64,000 nucleotides of DNA from DASPOJ01 sp050014395 (GCA_050014395.1 JBEKDK010000003.1:17026-81025); one strand, 5' to 3'; shown: positions 16,396-26,052, counted from the first letter of the stretch. The notes: generated by a model from the sequence alone, not told the origin. Numbers and translations: made by a program.

Positions 16396-17862
16396 TCAAC
16401 GCTCTTCAACCGGCTCAGGGTGAATGCTGACGCGAACGATTCGCGGGAAATGTTCCTTCACGCGATCCTCAAGAGTCGCAGTGACGTCGTGGATCTCGGT
16501 GATCGGCAGGTTGCCGTCCATCGCGCAGTGGCACGCCACCAGGATTTTGTTCTCCACGCGATGCGCGCGCACTTCGTGGCAGTCCACTAGTTCGTGGAAT
16601 TCGTGCACCAAGCTGTTGATGTAATCCTCGATGGCCCGCGCCAATTCTTTCATCTCGCCGGCGCGGGAGTCCGCATCGGGAATGTGCGCGCCCAGCGGCT
16701 CAATGTGCACGTTCACATGCGCCGGGCCCTTTTCGGAAGCGGCGCCGGGCAGATTGCTGATTTCTTCTTCGAGTTCGCTCGCGCGGCGATGCGCCTCGCG
16801 CAATGTGGCTTTTTCATCCACCTCAAGATGCAAATCGATCTGCAACCGGCCGTCGAATTGATGCGCGGAGAGTTCGTGGATTGGCAAGCTGCGGCGGTCG
16901 GCGATATCGCGGATGGCGTCAAATAGATGCTCATTGCGCGCCGCGCGCGGCTCCATATGCACCATCACGTCGGCGGGAATAATTTCCGCTACGCGCCGCT
17001 CGACCGAGTCGCTGATTTCATGCACATGCTCAAACGTGGCCGTGCGCGGCACGCCGATCGTAACGTCCACGAAATGGCGATTGCCCGCGCGGCGCACGCG
17101 CACGCGCTCGGTCCCGATCACGCCGTCAATCTGATCGATTGCCGTGGCCAGGCGCTCTTGCAATCCTTCGGGCGCAGCATCGAGCAGCGCGTCAAGCGTG
17201 CGCCGCCCGAGCTGCGACCCCACCCAAATGATGACGGCCGCGACTCCCAGCGCCGCGATCGGATCCGCGTAGCGCAACCAAGAAATTCCCGTCCGGTGAC
17301 CCAGCCACACCACCGCGATCCCCAGCATCACCGCCAGCGTGCTCCAAACATCGGTGGAAAAATGCAGCGCGTCGGCTTCGAGAGCGTCGCTGCGATACTG
17401 CTTCGCAACGCGCGCCAGCATGCGTGATCGAAAAACGTCCACGACCACGGCGACGCCCAGCGCGGCGATCGCCAGAAGGCTCGGCTCGATTTCCACATGG
17501 CGGAAAAATAGGCGCTGGAATGCCTCCCAGATGACGTACAAGGCCGTGAGCAACAGCAGTCCCGTCTCGACGAATGCCGAAAAATTTTCCACTTTACCGT
17601 GGCCATAGAGATGGCTGGCATCTGCTGGCCGGTCCGAGACGCGCACGGATAGAAATGTGAGAATCGCGGCGATCAGATCAAGGCATGAATGCAGCGCTTC
17701 GGAGAGAACGCCCAGGCTGTGCGTGAGCACCGCCAGCACAACCTTGATGAGCACCAGCACCAAGGCTGAGCCGACCGAGCCCAGCGCGGCCTTTTGCTTG
17801 GCGGAGTGGCCGACGATTGTCTGCCGCCGGAGATTGTCGAAGAATTCGTCGGCGCTGGTCAT
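16396..17862 (-). CDS. Cation diffusion facilitator with three C-terminal dimerisation repeats
   Basis: Proton-coupled divalent-metal exporter of the inner membrane. 488 residues. The TM domain (about 25-215) has six helices and an HD/HD metal site: H58xxxD62 in helix 2 and H167xxxD171 in helix 5, a combination usual for zinc exporters. The cytoplasmic part holds three successive ferredoxin-like ZT-dimer repeats (about 225-305, 310-400, 400-488), each ending in a similar strand: VMVHMEP, VNVHIEP, VSIHPEP. Ordinary family members have one. It precedes the GT39 copy 2 gene by three bases. Metal specificity is inferred from the site residues only. Confidence 0.88.
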   Translation of the reverse strand: MTSADEFFDNLRRQTIVGHSAKQKAALGSVGSALVLVLIKVVLAVLTHSLGVLSEALHSCLDLIAAILTFLSVRVSDRPADASHLYGHGKVENFSAFVETGLLLLTALYVIWEAFQRLFFRHVEIEPSLLAIAALGVAVVVDVFRSRMLARVAKQYRSDALEADALHFSTDVWSTLAVMLGIAVVWLGHRTGISWLRYADPIAALGVAAVIIWVGSQLGRRTLDALLDAAPEGLQERLATAIDQIDGVIGTERVRVRRAGNRHFVDVTIGVPRTATFEHVHEISDSVERRVAEIIPADVMVHMEPRAARNEHLFDAIRDIADRRSLPIHELSAHQFDGRLQIDLHLEVDEKATLREAHRRASELEEEISNLPGAASEKGPAHVNVHIEPLGAHIPDADSRAGEMKELARAIEDYINSLVHEFHELVDCHEVRAHRVENKILVACHCAMDGNLPITEIHDVTATLEDRVKEHFPRIVRVSIHPEPVEER

Positions 17863-17952
17863 GCGCGTCGATTATACGCTCGGAAGAAAAGTGGGCGCGC
17901 GCCGAAGACTCGCGTGCGGTGCAGCAACCAATCGCCCCGGGATACGGCGATC

Positions 17953-19836
17953 TTAATCGAGCGGCGGTGGGGGCACCAACGGCATGCGTTCCGGTTCGCC
18001 GCGCGGTCCGTGCACTTCGACGTCGTCGAAAAGCAACGATGGCGCGATCACCGAGCTAGGCACGCCCTCGTCGGCGCTGCCAAACGCGGCCAGCGCTGTG
18101 CCGCCGAAGCCTTCCACCTGGCTTTGCGCGAACGAAAACAGCGTCGGGTCGCTGCCGATGCCCTCGAGGTTCCGCAACGTCTTCACCGTCAGCCCGGCCA
18201 AACGCGCCCCGCGCATCAACTCCTCGTGGCCATCGGACACATACACGCGGTACACCAGCAAGGGCATCCGATCGCCGGTGGCCGCGCCGGAAGCGGCCAG
18301 CGCGAGGGAATCCGACATATCGCTTTGCTCGGGGATGGCGAGCACCGGGTTGTCCATCCGCCGGACTTCGAGGCACCAGGTCTGCCCATTTTGTTTGCAG
18401 GCATCCAAAAATTTCTGCCGGAGACCCGCAGGAGGTATCGTGTCGTCGGCGACAAAAAACAGATTGCTGATCATGGGTCGCGGATCGCCCAGGAATGCCG
18501 AGCGCCCATGCCCGTTCGAATGATCGAAATCGGGGCCGGGGCGCCGCGACATCAATAGTTGGCGCAGAAGACCGTCGTCGGCCACCGTCACCTTTTGCGC
18601 GCGCACGCCTTCTTCATCCACGTCGTATGCGCCGATCAGTTCCTGTCCGTTCCACTGTTTCGCCGTCGGGTCGTCCACCAGGCTGACGCTTATCGGCAGC
18701 ACGCGCGTGCCCGCCCTTCCGGTCCAGTCGCTCCTGCCGCCCAGACGATCCATCATTTGGTCGAACATCGGCACCATGGAAGTCGGTCCGCGCGCGCCAG
18801 AAAGTGATGGCCCGAGGATTTGCGCCAGCAGCGAGCCGGAAGCTGAGGCGTCGAAGAGGATCGGCCCTTCGTAATCCGGCACGGGTGGCGCGGCGCGCAG
18901 TGTGACCAGCTCTTGCCCCGCTTTTTGCAGCGCGTCATGTACGGCCGCTGCCGCCGGCAGCTCGCCGGCGGTATTGGCATAGACGGCGTAGAAATTGTGC
19001 ACGCCCGTGCCGTCGTCGGATTCGCTTTCCATGCTCGCCTCGATGGCCGCGAGCGATTTGTTTGTCCGCATCACGGTTCCTTCGCTGGTCATCAAGTATG
19101 ACGTGGTGAAAATCAGCCGGTAGGTCACGCGCGAGCCGTAAATTTGCGGGAATGCGCGCAGCGCCGCCGAAGCGCTCTTGGCCTCCGCATCCCAGTCACG
19201 CGAAGTCCAATCGGGTTGCTCGAGCGGCTCAACGTCTTTGGTCGTCGCCTCTTGCGAAAAATCTGCGATGGTCGGCGCGTTGGCCAGGCGATTCAGAAAC
19301 GCCTGTTTCTTGGAAAGGTTCTCCAGCGCCTCTTTGTATGCCTGATCGGTGGCGATCCACAGATCCTCGCGCAGCGAATCGTAATCGTGGTCGATGCCCA
19401 CTTCGCCCGTCGAGCCCATGAAGCCGCTGAACCCTTCGCTGCCGATGAAATTCGAGCTGTCCACCTGATAATTTCCGACGCGCACGTCCACGCTCATCAA
19501 ACGATTGCGCGAGGTGGTGGAGGAGATCAACGCGCCGAATTGCGCCGTCACCGTTCGCTCGTCGACATCCAGCAAGCGGTATTCGATGTAATAGGGTTTT
19601 ACGGGCGCGCTTTGGTCGGCGATCGGAATGGCCAAGCGATCGCGTGAGCGCGCCATCTCATCGCGCATAGCGTCGAGCGTGTGGTCCACCATGTTTGCAG
19701 GAGCCGGCAGTTGCGCCGTGGGTTCTGCCGGAACGGTTTTGGCGTTGCCGCCAGGAGCGGCGCGTAGCGACACTCCGGCCGCACCCAGCAACCACACAGC
19801 ACAAATCGCGGCCGTGATTCTCATCGAGCTGCTCAT
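17953..19836 (-). CDS. Exported TldE/PmbA-like protein without the metal motif
   Basis: A 627-residue protein with a signal peptide (about 1-27) and the TldD/PmbA fold: N-terminal beta/alpha domain, then a C-terminal barrel-like domain with SMVPMF, a QELIGAYDVDEEGVRAQKVTVADDGLL segment, and an RPMISNLFF segment. The TldD HExxxH metal site is absent at the equivalent place (ILFDASASGSLLAQ). Its start overlaps the stop of the intact exported TldD homolog by four bases (ATGA), so the two are probably partners, as TldD and TldE are in enterobacteria. Unlike those cytosolic proteins, both here appear exported. A zinc-dependent heterodimer acting on envelope peptides is an inference. Confidence 0.78.
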   Translation of the reverse strand: MSSSMRITAAICAVWLLGAAGVSLRAAPGGNAKTVPAEPTAQLPAPANMVDHTLDAMRDEMARSRDRLAIPIADQSAPVKPYYIEYRLLDVDERTVTAQFGALISSTTSRNRLMSVDVRVGNYQVDSSNFIGSEGFSGFMGSTGEVGIDHDYDSLREDLWIATDQAYKEALENLSKKQAFLNRLANAPTIADFSQEATTKDVEPLEQPDWTSRDWDAEAKSASAALRAFPQIYGSRVTYRLIFTTSYLMTSEGTVMRTNKSLAAIEASMESESDDGTGVHNFYAVYANTAGELPAAAAVHDALQKAGQELVTLRAAPPVPDYEGPILFDASASGSLLAQILGPSLSGARGPTSMVPMFDQMMDRLGGRSDWTGRAGTRVLPISVSLVDDPTAKQWNGQELIGAYDVDEEGVRAQKVTVADDGLLRQLLMSRRPGPDFDHSNGHGRSAFLGDPRPMISNLFFVADDTIPPAGLRQKFLDACKQNGQTWCLEVRRMDNPVLAIPEQSDMSDSLALAASGAATGDRMPLLVYRVYVSDGHEELMRGARLAGLTVKTLRNLEGIGSDPTLFSFAQSQVEGFGGTALAAFGSADEGVPSSVIAPSLLFDDVEVHGPRGEPERMPLVPPPPLD

Positions 19837-21614
19837 CGCTGGCCTCCCTTTGCGTCAGGGTCGTGCGCCGGCGGCGGAAGAATCGGCGGGCGGTCCGTGG
19901 CCGTCTCTTTCTTTTGCACTTCCATCTCAGAGATCAGGATTGCCGGCGACACCGCGGCCACGGGCACCGAGCCCGATTCCGCGCCGCAGTAACCGTTAAA
20001 CACTTCGGGCGTGTCTCCGGTGGCGATGATTTTTGAGAGCGCCGTCAGCCGCGTCCCCACGATGTCCACGCCGCGCACCATCTCATCCGGCCGGCCGTCG
20101 GCGTACACTTTGTAAACCACCAGCGGCGTCACCTGGAAAGCTTGCGGCTGCCCGCGGCCGGTCATCGTAAAGCCGCCTTCGATGTCGTCGATGAAAAGGC
20201 CGAACGGCTTGCCTTGCTTCTGAATCTCCGCAATGAACATCTTTCGCAGCTCGGCGTTTGACACCGCATTGCTGCTCTCCACGATCAAATTGCCCTGCCG
20301 CGAAACCGGCTGGTAGCCGATCTGTCGCCGCCCGTGTCCATTCGATTGCGGAAATCCCAGAATCGGCTGGCGCGACATCTCGAAATCTTTCAGGATGCCG
20401 TGATCCACCAGCGTCACTCGCTGCGAAGGCGCGCCTTCGTCGTCAAACGGGTAATCCCCGAGAAGCACGGTCGAGCCGACGCGGTGCAGCGTGGGATCGT
20501 CGTAGATCGAAATAAAATCCGGCAATAGTTGCTGGCCAATCTTTTTCGCGAACGTTTGCCCTTCGTTGACGTCCTTCTGGCGAAACCCTTCGTCGGGATG
20601 GCCGAACACTTCGTGGAAGAAAACCGCAGCGGCGCGCCCGGTCAGCAGCGTGGGGCCAAGGATCGGTTCCACCAGCGGAGCAGCCACCAGCGATTCCAAC
20701 TCCTTGCGCAGCGCAGCGCATTCGGCCAGCACGGTCGCGTCCGTCGGTGCATCCGCCGGATCGGTCCAATCGAAATTGTAATAGCGATCGATATCCATTC
20801 CGTCCGGGGCCTTGCCCTGAATGAATAGCTCCAGGCGATATCGGATATTTCCGAACTGCAGCCTGCTGCCTTCGCTCGACACTTGATATTGGTTTTCCGC
20901 TTCGGCCGTAAACGTCGCGATGGAATTTATGATTTGCGGCGATTCGCGGAACGTTTTCGTGTACAGCCGCACCTTGGCTTCCCACGGTGTGCGGTCAAAC
21001 TGCAACTTAACTTCGGGTCCGTACGAGACGTGCGGTTGCTCCTGTGAAAAATCCGGCGCCGTGCCTTCGGGCGCCTGGGCTTGCACGTCCTTGCTCGTTT
21101 CGATCTTGATGAACGATTCGGCGGCGGCGCGATATTGCTTTTGCGTTTCGGCCCACACCGCGCGCCGCAGCACGCCCGGATCGTTTTCGATGGGCGCCGA
21201 TCGGCCGTAGCTCGCAGGGTCGGCCGGTGGCGCGTTGCCCACTTGGTGCGTATTGTCCAGCGTGTAGCTGCCCACGCGCACTTGCGCTTCAAGCCAGCGC
21301 GAAAAATTGTGATCGCTCGAAAGCAGCGCTCCGTTCGAACCCGACACTTCACTCCGATCGCTGGACGTCAGCGTGTAGCGGATGAAGTACGCCGGCGGAT
21401 CGGCCTTGCTCAGGATCGGCATCTCGCGATCCAGCTCCTGGCTCATCGCCGCAAGGGCCGGCGCGGGCGCAGCTTGAGCAGGAGCGGTGGCTGCCACCGG
21501 CGCGGCGTGACCGGCGGCGGTTCCGCCCGCCCACGCGGCAGGCGGCGCGAGCAGCAGCGCCGCGGGCAAAAGCAGAAGTGCGGAGAAAATGAGTCTTACA
21601 GATGGTTTCAACAA
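19833..21614 (-). CDS. Exported TldD-like metallopeptidase
   Basis: A 593-residue protein with a clear signal peptide (about 1-30, ending AAWAG) followed by an Ala/Pro-rich linker (31-58). The TldD/PmbA fold follows. The metal-binding HExxxH is intact as HEVFGH (H334, E335, H339), preceded by the ILGPTLLTGRAAAVFF segment, and the C-terminal part contains SNGHGRRQIGYQPVSRQGN and GDTPEVFNGYCGAESGSVPVAAVSP, typical of TldD. First gene of a two-gene unit with the metal-less homolog downstream. Known TldD/TldE trim antitoxin and RiPP precursors in the cytosol; the substrate of this exported form is unknown. Confidence 0.82.
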   Translation of the reverse strand: MLKPSVRLIFSALLLLPAALLLAPPAAWAGGTAAGHAAPVAATAPAQAAPAPALAAMSQELDREMPILSKADPPAYFIRYTLTSSDRSEVSGSNGALLSSDHNFSRWLEAQVRVGSYTLDNTHQVGNAPPADPASYGRSAPIENDPGVLRRAVWAETQKQYRAAAESFIKIETSKDVQAQAPEGTAPDFSQEQPHVSYGPEVKLQFDRTPWEAKVRLYTKTFRESPQIINSIATFTAEAENQYQVSSEGSRLQFGNIRYRLELFIQGKAPDGMDIDRYYNFDWTDPADAPTDATVLAECAALRKELESLVAAPLVEPILGPTLLTGRAAAVFFHEVFGHPDEGFRQKDVNEGQTFAKKIGQQLLPDFISIYDDPTLHRVGSTVLLGDYPFDDEGAPSQRVTLVDHGILKDFEMSRQPILGFPQSNGHGRRQIGYQPVSRQGNLIVESSNAVSNAELRKMFIAEIQKQGKPFGLFIDDIEGGFTMTGRGQPQAFQVTPLVVYKVYADGRPDEMVRGVDIVGTRLTALSKIIATGDTPEVFNGYCGAESGSVPVAAVSPAILISEMEVQKKETATDRPPILPPPAHDPDAKGGQR

Positions 21615-21763
21615 GGGACTCCTTCACCAGACGGCGTCTAGCGCGACATCATGAATCAATCAGTGTATGCCGCTTACCCGTCAATCTCAAATTTGTGTTT
21701 CGCGCAGTTGCAACGCTGTTGCGCTCCTGCCGATGCACGCGCGCACCCGCGTTCTTGCAACGA

Positions 21764-23416
21764 TCAGTTGTGCGGAGCTGCGCCGGTGTCTGCCGCGGGC
21801 GGGCTCGCCGGCGCGGCAGATGATGGCGATTTCGGCTTTCGCAAAGTCGGCGAGAGCAAGTCCACATCTTCGGCACGCATCTCGATCACGCTTGCTCCCG
21901 GCAAGAGCTTGGCGATGGCATCGTGCAGCCCGGCAACGTTGCCCACAAAAACTAAATCGAAATCCTGAGGATCGAAAAACGTCTGCGCGACGCGTTTCAC
22001 GTCCGCGGCCGTGACGCCGCGAATGCGCTGCTGATAAGTCTCCAGGTAATCCGCAGGCAAACCGTAGAACGCGGCTCCGACCACGCGATCGGCCACTTGC
22101 GAAGGCGTTTCGGCGTGCAGCGGGAAGACGCCCGCCAAGAAATCCCTCGCCACGTCGAGTTCGTCCGGCGTTACGTCGCCCGATGACATCTTGCGTAGTT
22201 CGTCCAGCACCAATTGCGTCGCGGGCACGGTCTCGTCCGTGCGCGTGAACGTGGTCACTTGAAAATCGCCGGCCGTTCGATAGCTGGGAAAGCCCGAGGA
22301 CGCGTCGTACGTCAGCCCCTTCTTCAGGCGCACCGCTGTGTTCAGCCGCGCGTTGTACGAGCCGCCGAAAATCTGATTGGTCACCTGCAACGGGATGTAG
22401 TCGGAATTATTGCGCGCAATGCCCGGCCGCCCAATGCGGATCTGCGTTTGCACCGCGTCGGGCTTATCCACCAAGAAGATCCGCAAACCTTTGGGGCGCG
22501 GCGCACCCGCACTTGATCCTGCTGACGGCGCGGACGGCGCAGTCTTCGTCTGCCACGCGCCTAGATATTTTTCTGTAGCCGCGAACGCCTCTTCAGGCGT
22601 AATCGCGCCGGCGAAAGCCAGCAGCGCGCCCTTCGGGAAATAGTGGGCGTCGCGAAACGCCACGATGTCTTCGCGCGTGAGGCCGCTCACCGTCTTTGGA
22701 GTGCCTTCGCCCGGCAGGCCGTAGGAATTTCCGCCGAACACTACTCGGCGAAAGATTGCCGATGCTAGATATTCCGTGTCGTCGTAAGACATCGAAAGAT
22801 CGGAAAGCGCCTGCTCCCTGCGCCGCGCGAGTTCGGGCGTGGCGAAGGTCGCGTGCATCGTCACGTCCGACAGCAGGTCCATCGCCGTGTCGAAATCTTT
22901 CTTCACCGCCGTGGCTTCGATCGTCGTGCAGTCCTCGGAAGCGTCGGCCGATAGCGAACCGCCGACGAAGTCGATGGCGTTCGCGATCTCTTGCGCCGAA
23001 CGCCGCTCAGTTCCTTCGGTCACCAGACTCGCTGTCATCGCCGCAACGCCGGGCTTGCCCGGCGGATCGGCAGCCGTGCCCGCGTCAGGCAAGAGCAATT
23101 CGATGCTCACTTCCGGCTGGGCGTGGGCCGGGTCGGGATCGGAAGCCACGAACACCGTCAAACCGTTCTCGAATGTTTTTTTCGCGACTTTGGGGAACAC
23201 AAACGTGTGCGGCGGCGCAAGCGGCGGCATCTGCGGCACAAGCTGCGCAGTTGGCGCAGGTGTCGGCGCGGGCGCGGTGGCGGGAGCGGGCGCAGAAGCT
23301 GGCGCCGGTGTTGGGGCGCTCTGCTGTGCCGCGCCACGCACAGCGCCGCCAACGACGCCAAACGCAACGCCGCCTGCGAGCGCCAAGCACAGCCCGAATC
23401 TGCGATTCAAACTCAA
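21764..23416 (-). CDS. M16 family peptidase homolog, inactive subunit, exported
   Basis: A 550-residue protein with a signal peptide (about 1-30), a long Ala/Pro/Thr spacer (about 31-60) and two M16 repeats. The zinc motif HxxEH is missing in the first repeat (PGVAAMTASLVTEGT stands in its place), while the second repeat keeps the Arg/Tyr substrate-binding pair in RLNTAVRLKKGLTY. This matches the non-catalytic partner of bacterial M16B heterodimers. The catalytic partner lies 17 bases upstream on the same strand. The C-terminus has an Ala/Pro/Ser tail. Likely periplasmic; a peptide-degrading or processing role is inferred from the family. Confidence 0.87.
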   Translation of the reverse strand: MSLNRRFGLCLALAGGVAFGVVGGAVRGAAQQSAPTPAPASAPAPATAPAPTPAPTAQLVPQMPPLAPPHTFVFPKVAKKTFENGLTVFVASDPDPAHAQPEVSIELLLPDAGTAADPPGKPGVAAMTASLVTEGTERRSAQEIANAIDFVGGSLSADASEDCTTIEATAVKKDFDTAMDLLSDVTMHATFATPELARRREQALSDLSMSYDDTEYLASAIFRRVVFGGNSYGLPGEGTPKTVSGLTREDIVAFRDAHYFPKGALLAFAGAITPEEAFAATEKYLGAWQTKTAPSAPSAGSSAGAPRPKGLRIFLVDKPDAVQTQIRIGRPGIARNNSDYIPLQVTNQIFGGSYNARLNTAVRLKKGLTYDASSGFPSYRTAGDFQVTTFTRTDETVPATQLVLDELRKMSSGDVTPDELDVARDFLAGVFPLHAETPSQVADRVVGAAFYGLPADYLETYQQRIRGVTAADVKRVAQTFFDPQDFDLVFVGNVAGLHDAIAKLLPGASVIEMRAEDVDLLSPTLRKPKSPSSAAPASPPAADTGAAPHN

Positions 23417-23433
23417 TCTCGGCTCCAGAATTC

Positions 23434-24843
23434 TCAGTTGCCTGACACCGGCGCAGGCGGCGCTTCCACTTCCAGCAGCGTCGCGTGCTCGGCGACGAAA
23501 TATTGCTTCGCCACGCGCTCGATATCTTCCGGCGTCATGCGCAAATACCGATCGAGATCGGAATTGTACAAAGTGGGATCGCCGCCGATCACGGCGTAAG
23601 GCCCCAGCGCCGAAGCCACGTCTTCGTCAGTGTCGCGCCCCAGAATGAACGCCGCCGTTTGCTGGTTCTTGGCCTTTTCCAGATCGTGCGCGCTGAGCGG
23701 AGACGCTTTCACTTGGTCGAGCACACCCTGCGTTTCTTTTTCTCCTTCGCCGTTCGTGTGCCCCTGGTTCATCACCGCGATCACGAAAAACAAATTAGGA
23801 TCCTCGGTGAAATTCCCGCCGCCATCCACTTCCACGGCGATGCGATCTTCGTACACGAGTTTGCGATACAGCCAACTGCTCTCGCCGCTGGCCAACAGGT
23901 TTGAAACTAAATCGAGCGCATAGGAATCCGGCGAATATTCCGCCGGCATCTTGTAGCCATAGACGAACGCGGGCAGCGGCGAATCCGGATAAGCCTTCAC
24001 CAGTTTCCGCTCCGCGGTCTGCGGCGGCTCGACGGCGGTCACGCGCGGCACTGGCGCCGTAGGTTTGGGAATGCCGCCGAAGTATTTCTGGGCCATGGCC
24101 ACCGCGTCGTCCGCCGTGAAATCGCCCACCAAAATCATCGTGCAGTTGTCCGGCCGATAGTAGGTGTGGAAGAACTCCGTCACGTCGGCCAGCGTGGCTT
24201 TATCCAGATCTTCCATACTGCCGATCGTCGTGTGGTGGTACGGGTGCACAGTGAACGCCGCGGCGTAAAGATCTTCGATCACGCGCCCGTACGGCCGATT
24301 GTCCACGCGCAACCGGCGCTCCTCCTTCACCACTTCGCGCTCGGACTCAAAATGTTCTTCGGTGATTTGCAGACCGCCCATACGATCGGCTTCCAGCCAC
24401 ATCACGCGCTCGAGCGCGTTGCTCGGGAAAGTTTCGTAGAACACGGTCACGTCATCCTGCGTGAAGGCGTCCGATTCCCCGCCCAGCGCTTCGAGCACGC
24501 GCGTGTGCTGCTCCGGCGCGACGTGCGCCGAGCCTTGAAACATTAGGTGCTCGAACAAGTGCGCAAAGCCGGTGTGTCCCGGCCGCTCATCTTTTGAGCC
24601 GACGTGATACCACATCTGCAGACTGATCACCGGGGCGTCGTGATTCTCCACCATCACCAAGCGTAGGCCGTTCGCGAGCGTGCGCGTCACGATTTGTAGT
24701 TGCGCCGGCCGCGCCGCCGGCGATGACGGCGCGGCGGACGAAGGGGCAGGTGCAGGCGCCTGGCCCCACGCGGCTGCAGCGGCACACCACGCGAGACACA
24801 AAGACGCAGCGATAATCGAGAGATTTCGAGGTCGATTGTTCAC
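23434..24843 (-). CDS. M16 family zinc peptidase, catalytic subunit, exported
   Basis: A 469-residue zinc metallopeptidase (insulinase/pitrilysin family, M16B). A signal peptide (about 1-28) ends near WGQAP. The inverted zinc motif is intact: H95xxE98H99 in GFAHLFEHLMF, with the distal glutamate in the ESEREVVKEERR helix about 75 residues on. The start was set at a GTG (24843) because it opens directly into the signal peptide; longer in-frame versions have no exported start. A TATACT -10 candidate lies at 24882-24887 on the minus strand. It forms a two-gene unit with the inactive partner. Confidence 0.9.
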   Translation of the reverse strand: MNNRPRNLSIIAASLCLAWCAAAAAWGQAPAPAPSSAAPSSPAARPAQLQIVTRTLANGLRLVMVENHDAPVISLQMWYHVGSKDERPGHTGFAHLFEHLMFQGSAHVAPEQHTRVLEALGGESDAFTQDDVTVFYETFPSNALERVMWLEADRMGGLQITEEHFESEREVVKEERRLRVDNRPYGRVIEDLYAAAFTVHPYHHTTIGSMEDLDKATLADVTEFFHTYYRPDNCTMILVGDFTADDAVAMAQKYFGGIPKPTAPVPRVTAVEPPQTAERKLVKAYPDSPLPAFVYGYKMPAEYSPDSYALDLVSNLLASGESSWLYRKLVYEDRIAVEVDGGGNFTEDPNLFFVIAVMNQGHTNGEGEKETQGVLDQVKASPLSAHDLEKAKNQQTAAFILGRDTDEDVASALGPYAVIGGDPTLYNSDLDRYLRMTPEDIERVAKQYFVAEHATLLEVEAPPAPVSGN

Positions 24844-24881
24844 GGATTGATTTTCGTCGCCAGCCGGCGCTTTGGCCCCAT

Positions 24882-24887
24882 AGTATA
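24882..24887 (-). promoter_or_regulatory. -10 candidate for the M16 peptidase pair
   Basis: TATACT on the minus strand, about 38 bases before the GTG start of the catalytic M16 gene and within the 141-base gap after the FecR gene. No convincing -35 hexamer is seen. Confidence 0.4.
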
Positions 24888-24984
24888 CAGACGCGCCGCG
24901 CTCTCTTTTGGATGCGGCCACGTTCCAAAAAGCATCCTTGGCCCAGCCGCGCTCGCGGCAATATGTGGGCCCTCTGCGCAATTT

Positions 24985-25797
24985 TCAGCAGGGCGCGGTA
25001 AAGCTCGTACCCGGCGGGCAATTGTTCCCGGGCACCGGCGCAGGCTTGGTTTTCAACACGATGGGCAGCACGATCGCCGGAACCGCAACGACAATCGTCA
25101 AGCCAATGATTTCTCCGGTGGTCAGATGGTGCGCGGGAGGCGCGCCGGTTCCGGCGTTATCCAGCGTCGTAGAGGCGAGGGCTTCGGCCAGCTCCGCCGG
25201 CGTCGCTTGCGTGGCTGCATCCGGCGCATTGTTGCCGCGGACCGTCGCAATTTGTCCCGCCACTAGGTCCACGCACGCCGGCACTGGCTGCGCGAGATTG
25301 CACAGGTGAATACGGCCCTCGAAGTCGATCACGCTCATCACGTCATTCTCGATAAACACATACGCATCGCCGCCCACCACGCCCGCCACACCCACCGGTG
25401 TATGCACCTCAAACTTCGCGTTGGGCCGCGTAAACTTCACCACCGTCGCGCGCACGCGGCCATACGTCAGATCGACCTGCGTCTGCTGCTGCGCCGGATC
25501 GTGCTGCGTGATTTCCATTGTCGAATCGGCGCCGATATTGAGCATTGAGCCGTCGTCCAAGCCCACCCGCGCGCGTCCGTCGGGCTGCGTCTTCACCACG
25601 TCGCCCCAATCCACAGGAGTCTTCAATTCCGCCGTCAATTGCTGCGTGCCGCGGCTAATATCCACCGAAGGAATTACACGCGCGATCTGGCCCGCGTGCT
25701 GCGGCACCTGCGCCTGTGCCCAGCCGGCCGGCGGAAACGCCATCGCAGAAATCAACAGTCCGATCACCACTGCGCCGAAGGGTGAACGCGTAGTCAT
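24985..25797 (-). CDS. Exported FecR-domain protein
   Basis: A 270-residue protein with a signal peptide (about 1-27, ending GWAQAQ), a FecR-type beta domain (about 40-200, with GDVVKTQPDGRARVGLDDGSMLNIG and the TPVGVAGVVGGDAYV segment), and a hydrophobic helix near the C-terminus (LTIVVAVPAIVLPIVL). FecR domains usually relay or respond to envelope signals, but no sigma factor or TonB gene adjoins it. The start at 25797 is supported by AGGAG seven bases upstream. Upstream of the M16 pair on the same strand; a link between them is only suggested by position. Confidence 0.82.
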   Translation of the reverse strand: MTTRSPFGAVVIGLLISAMAFPPAGWAQAQVPQHAGQIARVIPSVDISRGTQQLTAELKTPVDWGDVVKTQPDGRARVGLDDGSMLNIGADSTMEITQHDPAQQQTQVDLTYGRVRATVVKFTRPNAKFEVHTPVGVAGVVGGDAYVFIENDVMSVIDFEGRIHLCNLAQPVPACVDLVAGQIATVRGNNAPDAATQATPAELAEALASTTLDNAGTGAPPAHHLTTGEIIGLTIVVAVPAIVLPIVLKTKPAPVPGNNCPPGTSFTAPC

Positions 25798-26036
25798 GAA
25801 ATATCTCCTGGAACGAGGGATGACCGCCACGATGTTTTACCGGACTGGCCGTCTAGTGTCTACGTTCGCCCGAGAACCCTGTCCCGTATCGGCTACTATG
25901 CCCAGCGGGGCCTGATGATTTCCGTGCAGAGCGCTCTTTTTCGCTGGGCTCCGTTTCGCTTTCGCCCGTCGCCGCCATTGTGGACGAACTGAGCACACGC
26001 GCCGTCTGATCCGCCCGGCGCTCCGCGCCGCGGTTC

Positions 26037-26042
26037 TATAAT
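26037..26042 (+). promoter_or_regulatory. -10 box before the pilin-like gene
   Basis: A perfect TATAAT is followed by GGAG at 26044-26047 and the ATG at 26053. The leader would be only a few bases, and the ribosome site would sit at its very start. Confidence 0.55.
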
Positions 26043-26052
26043 TGGAGCTGCC

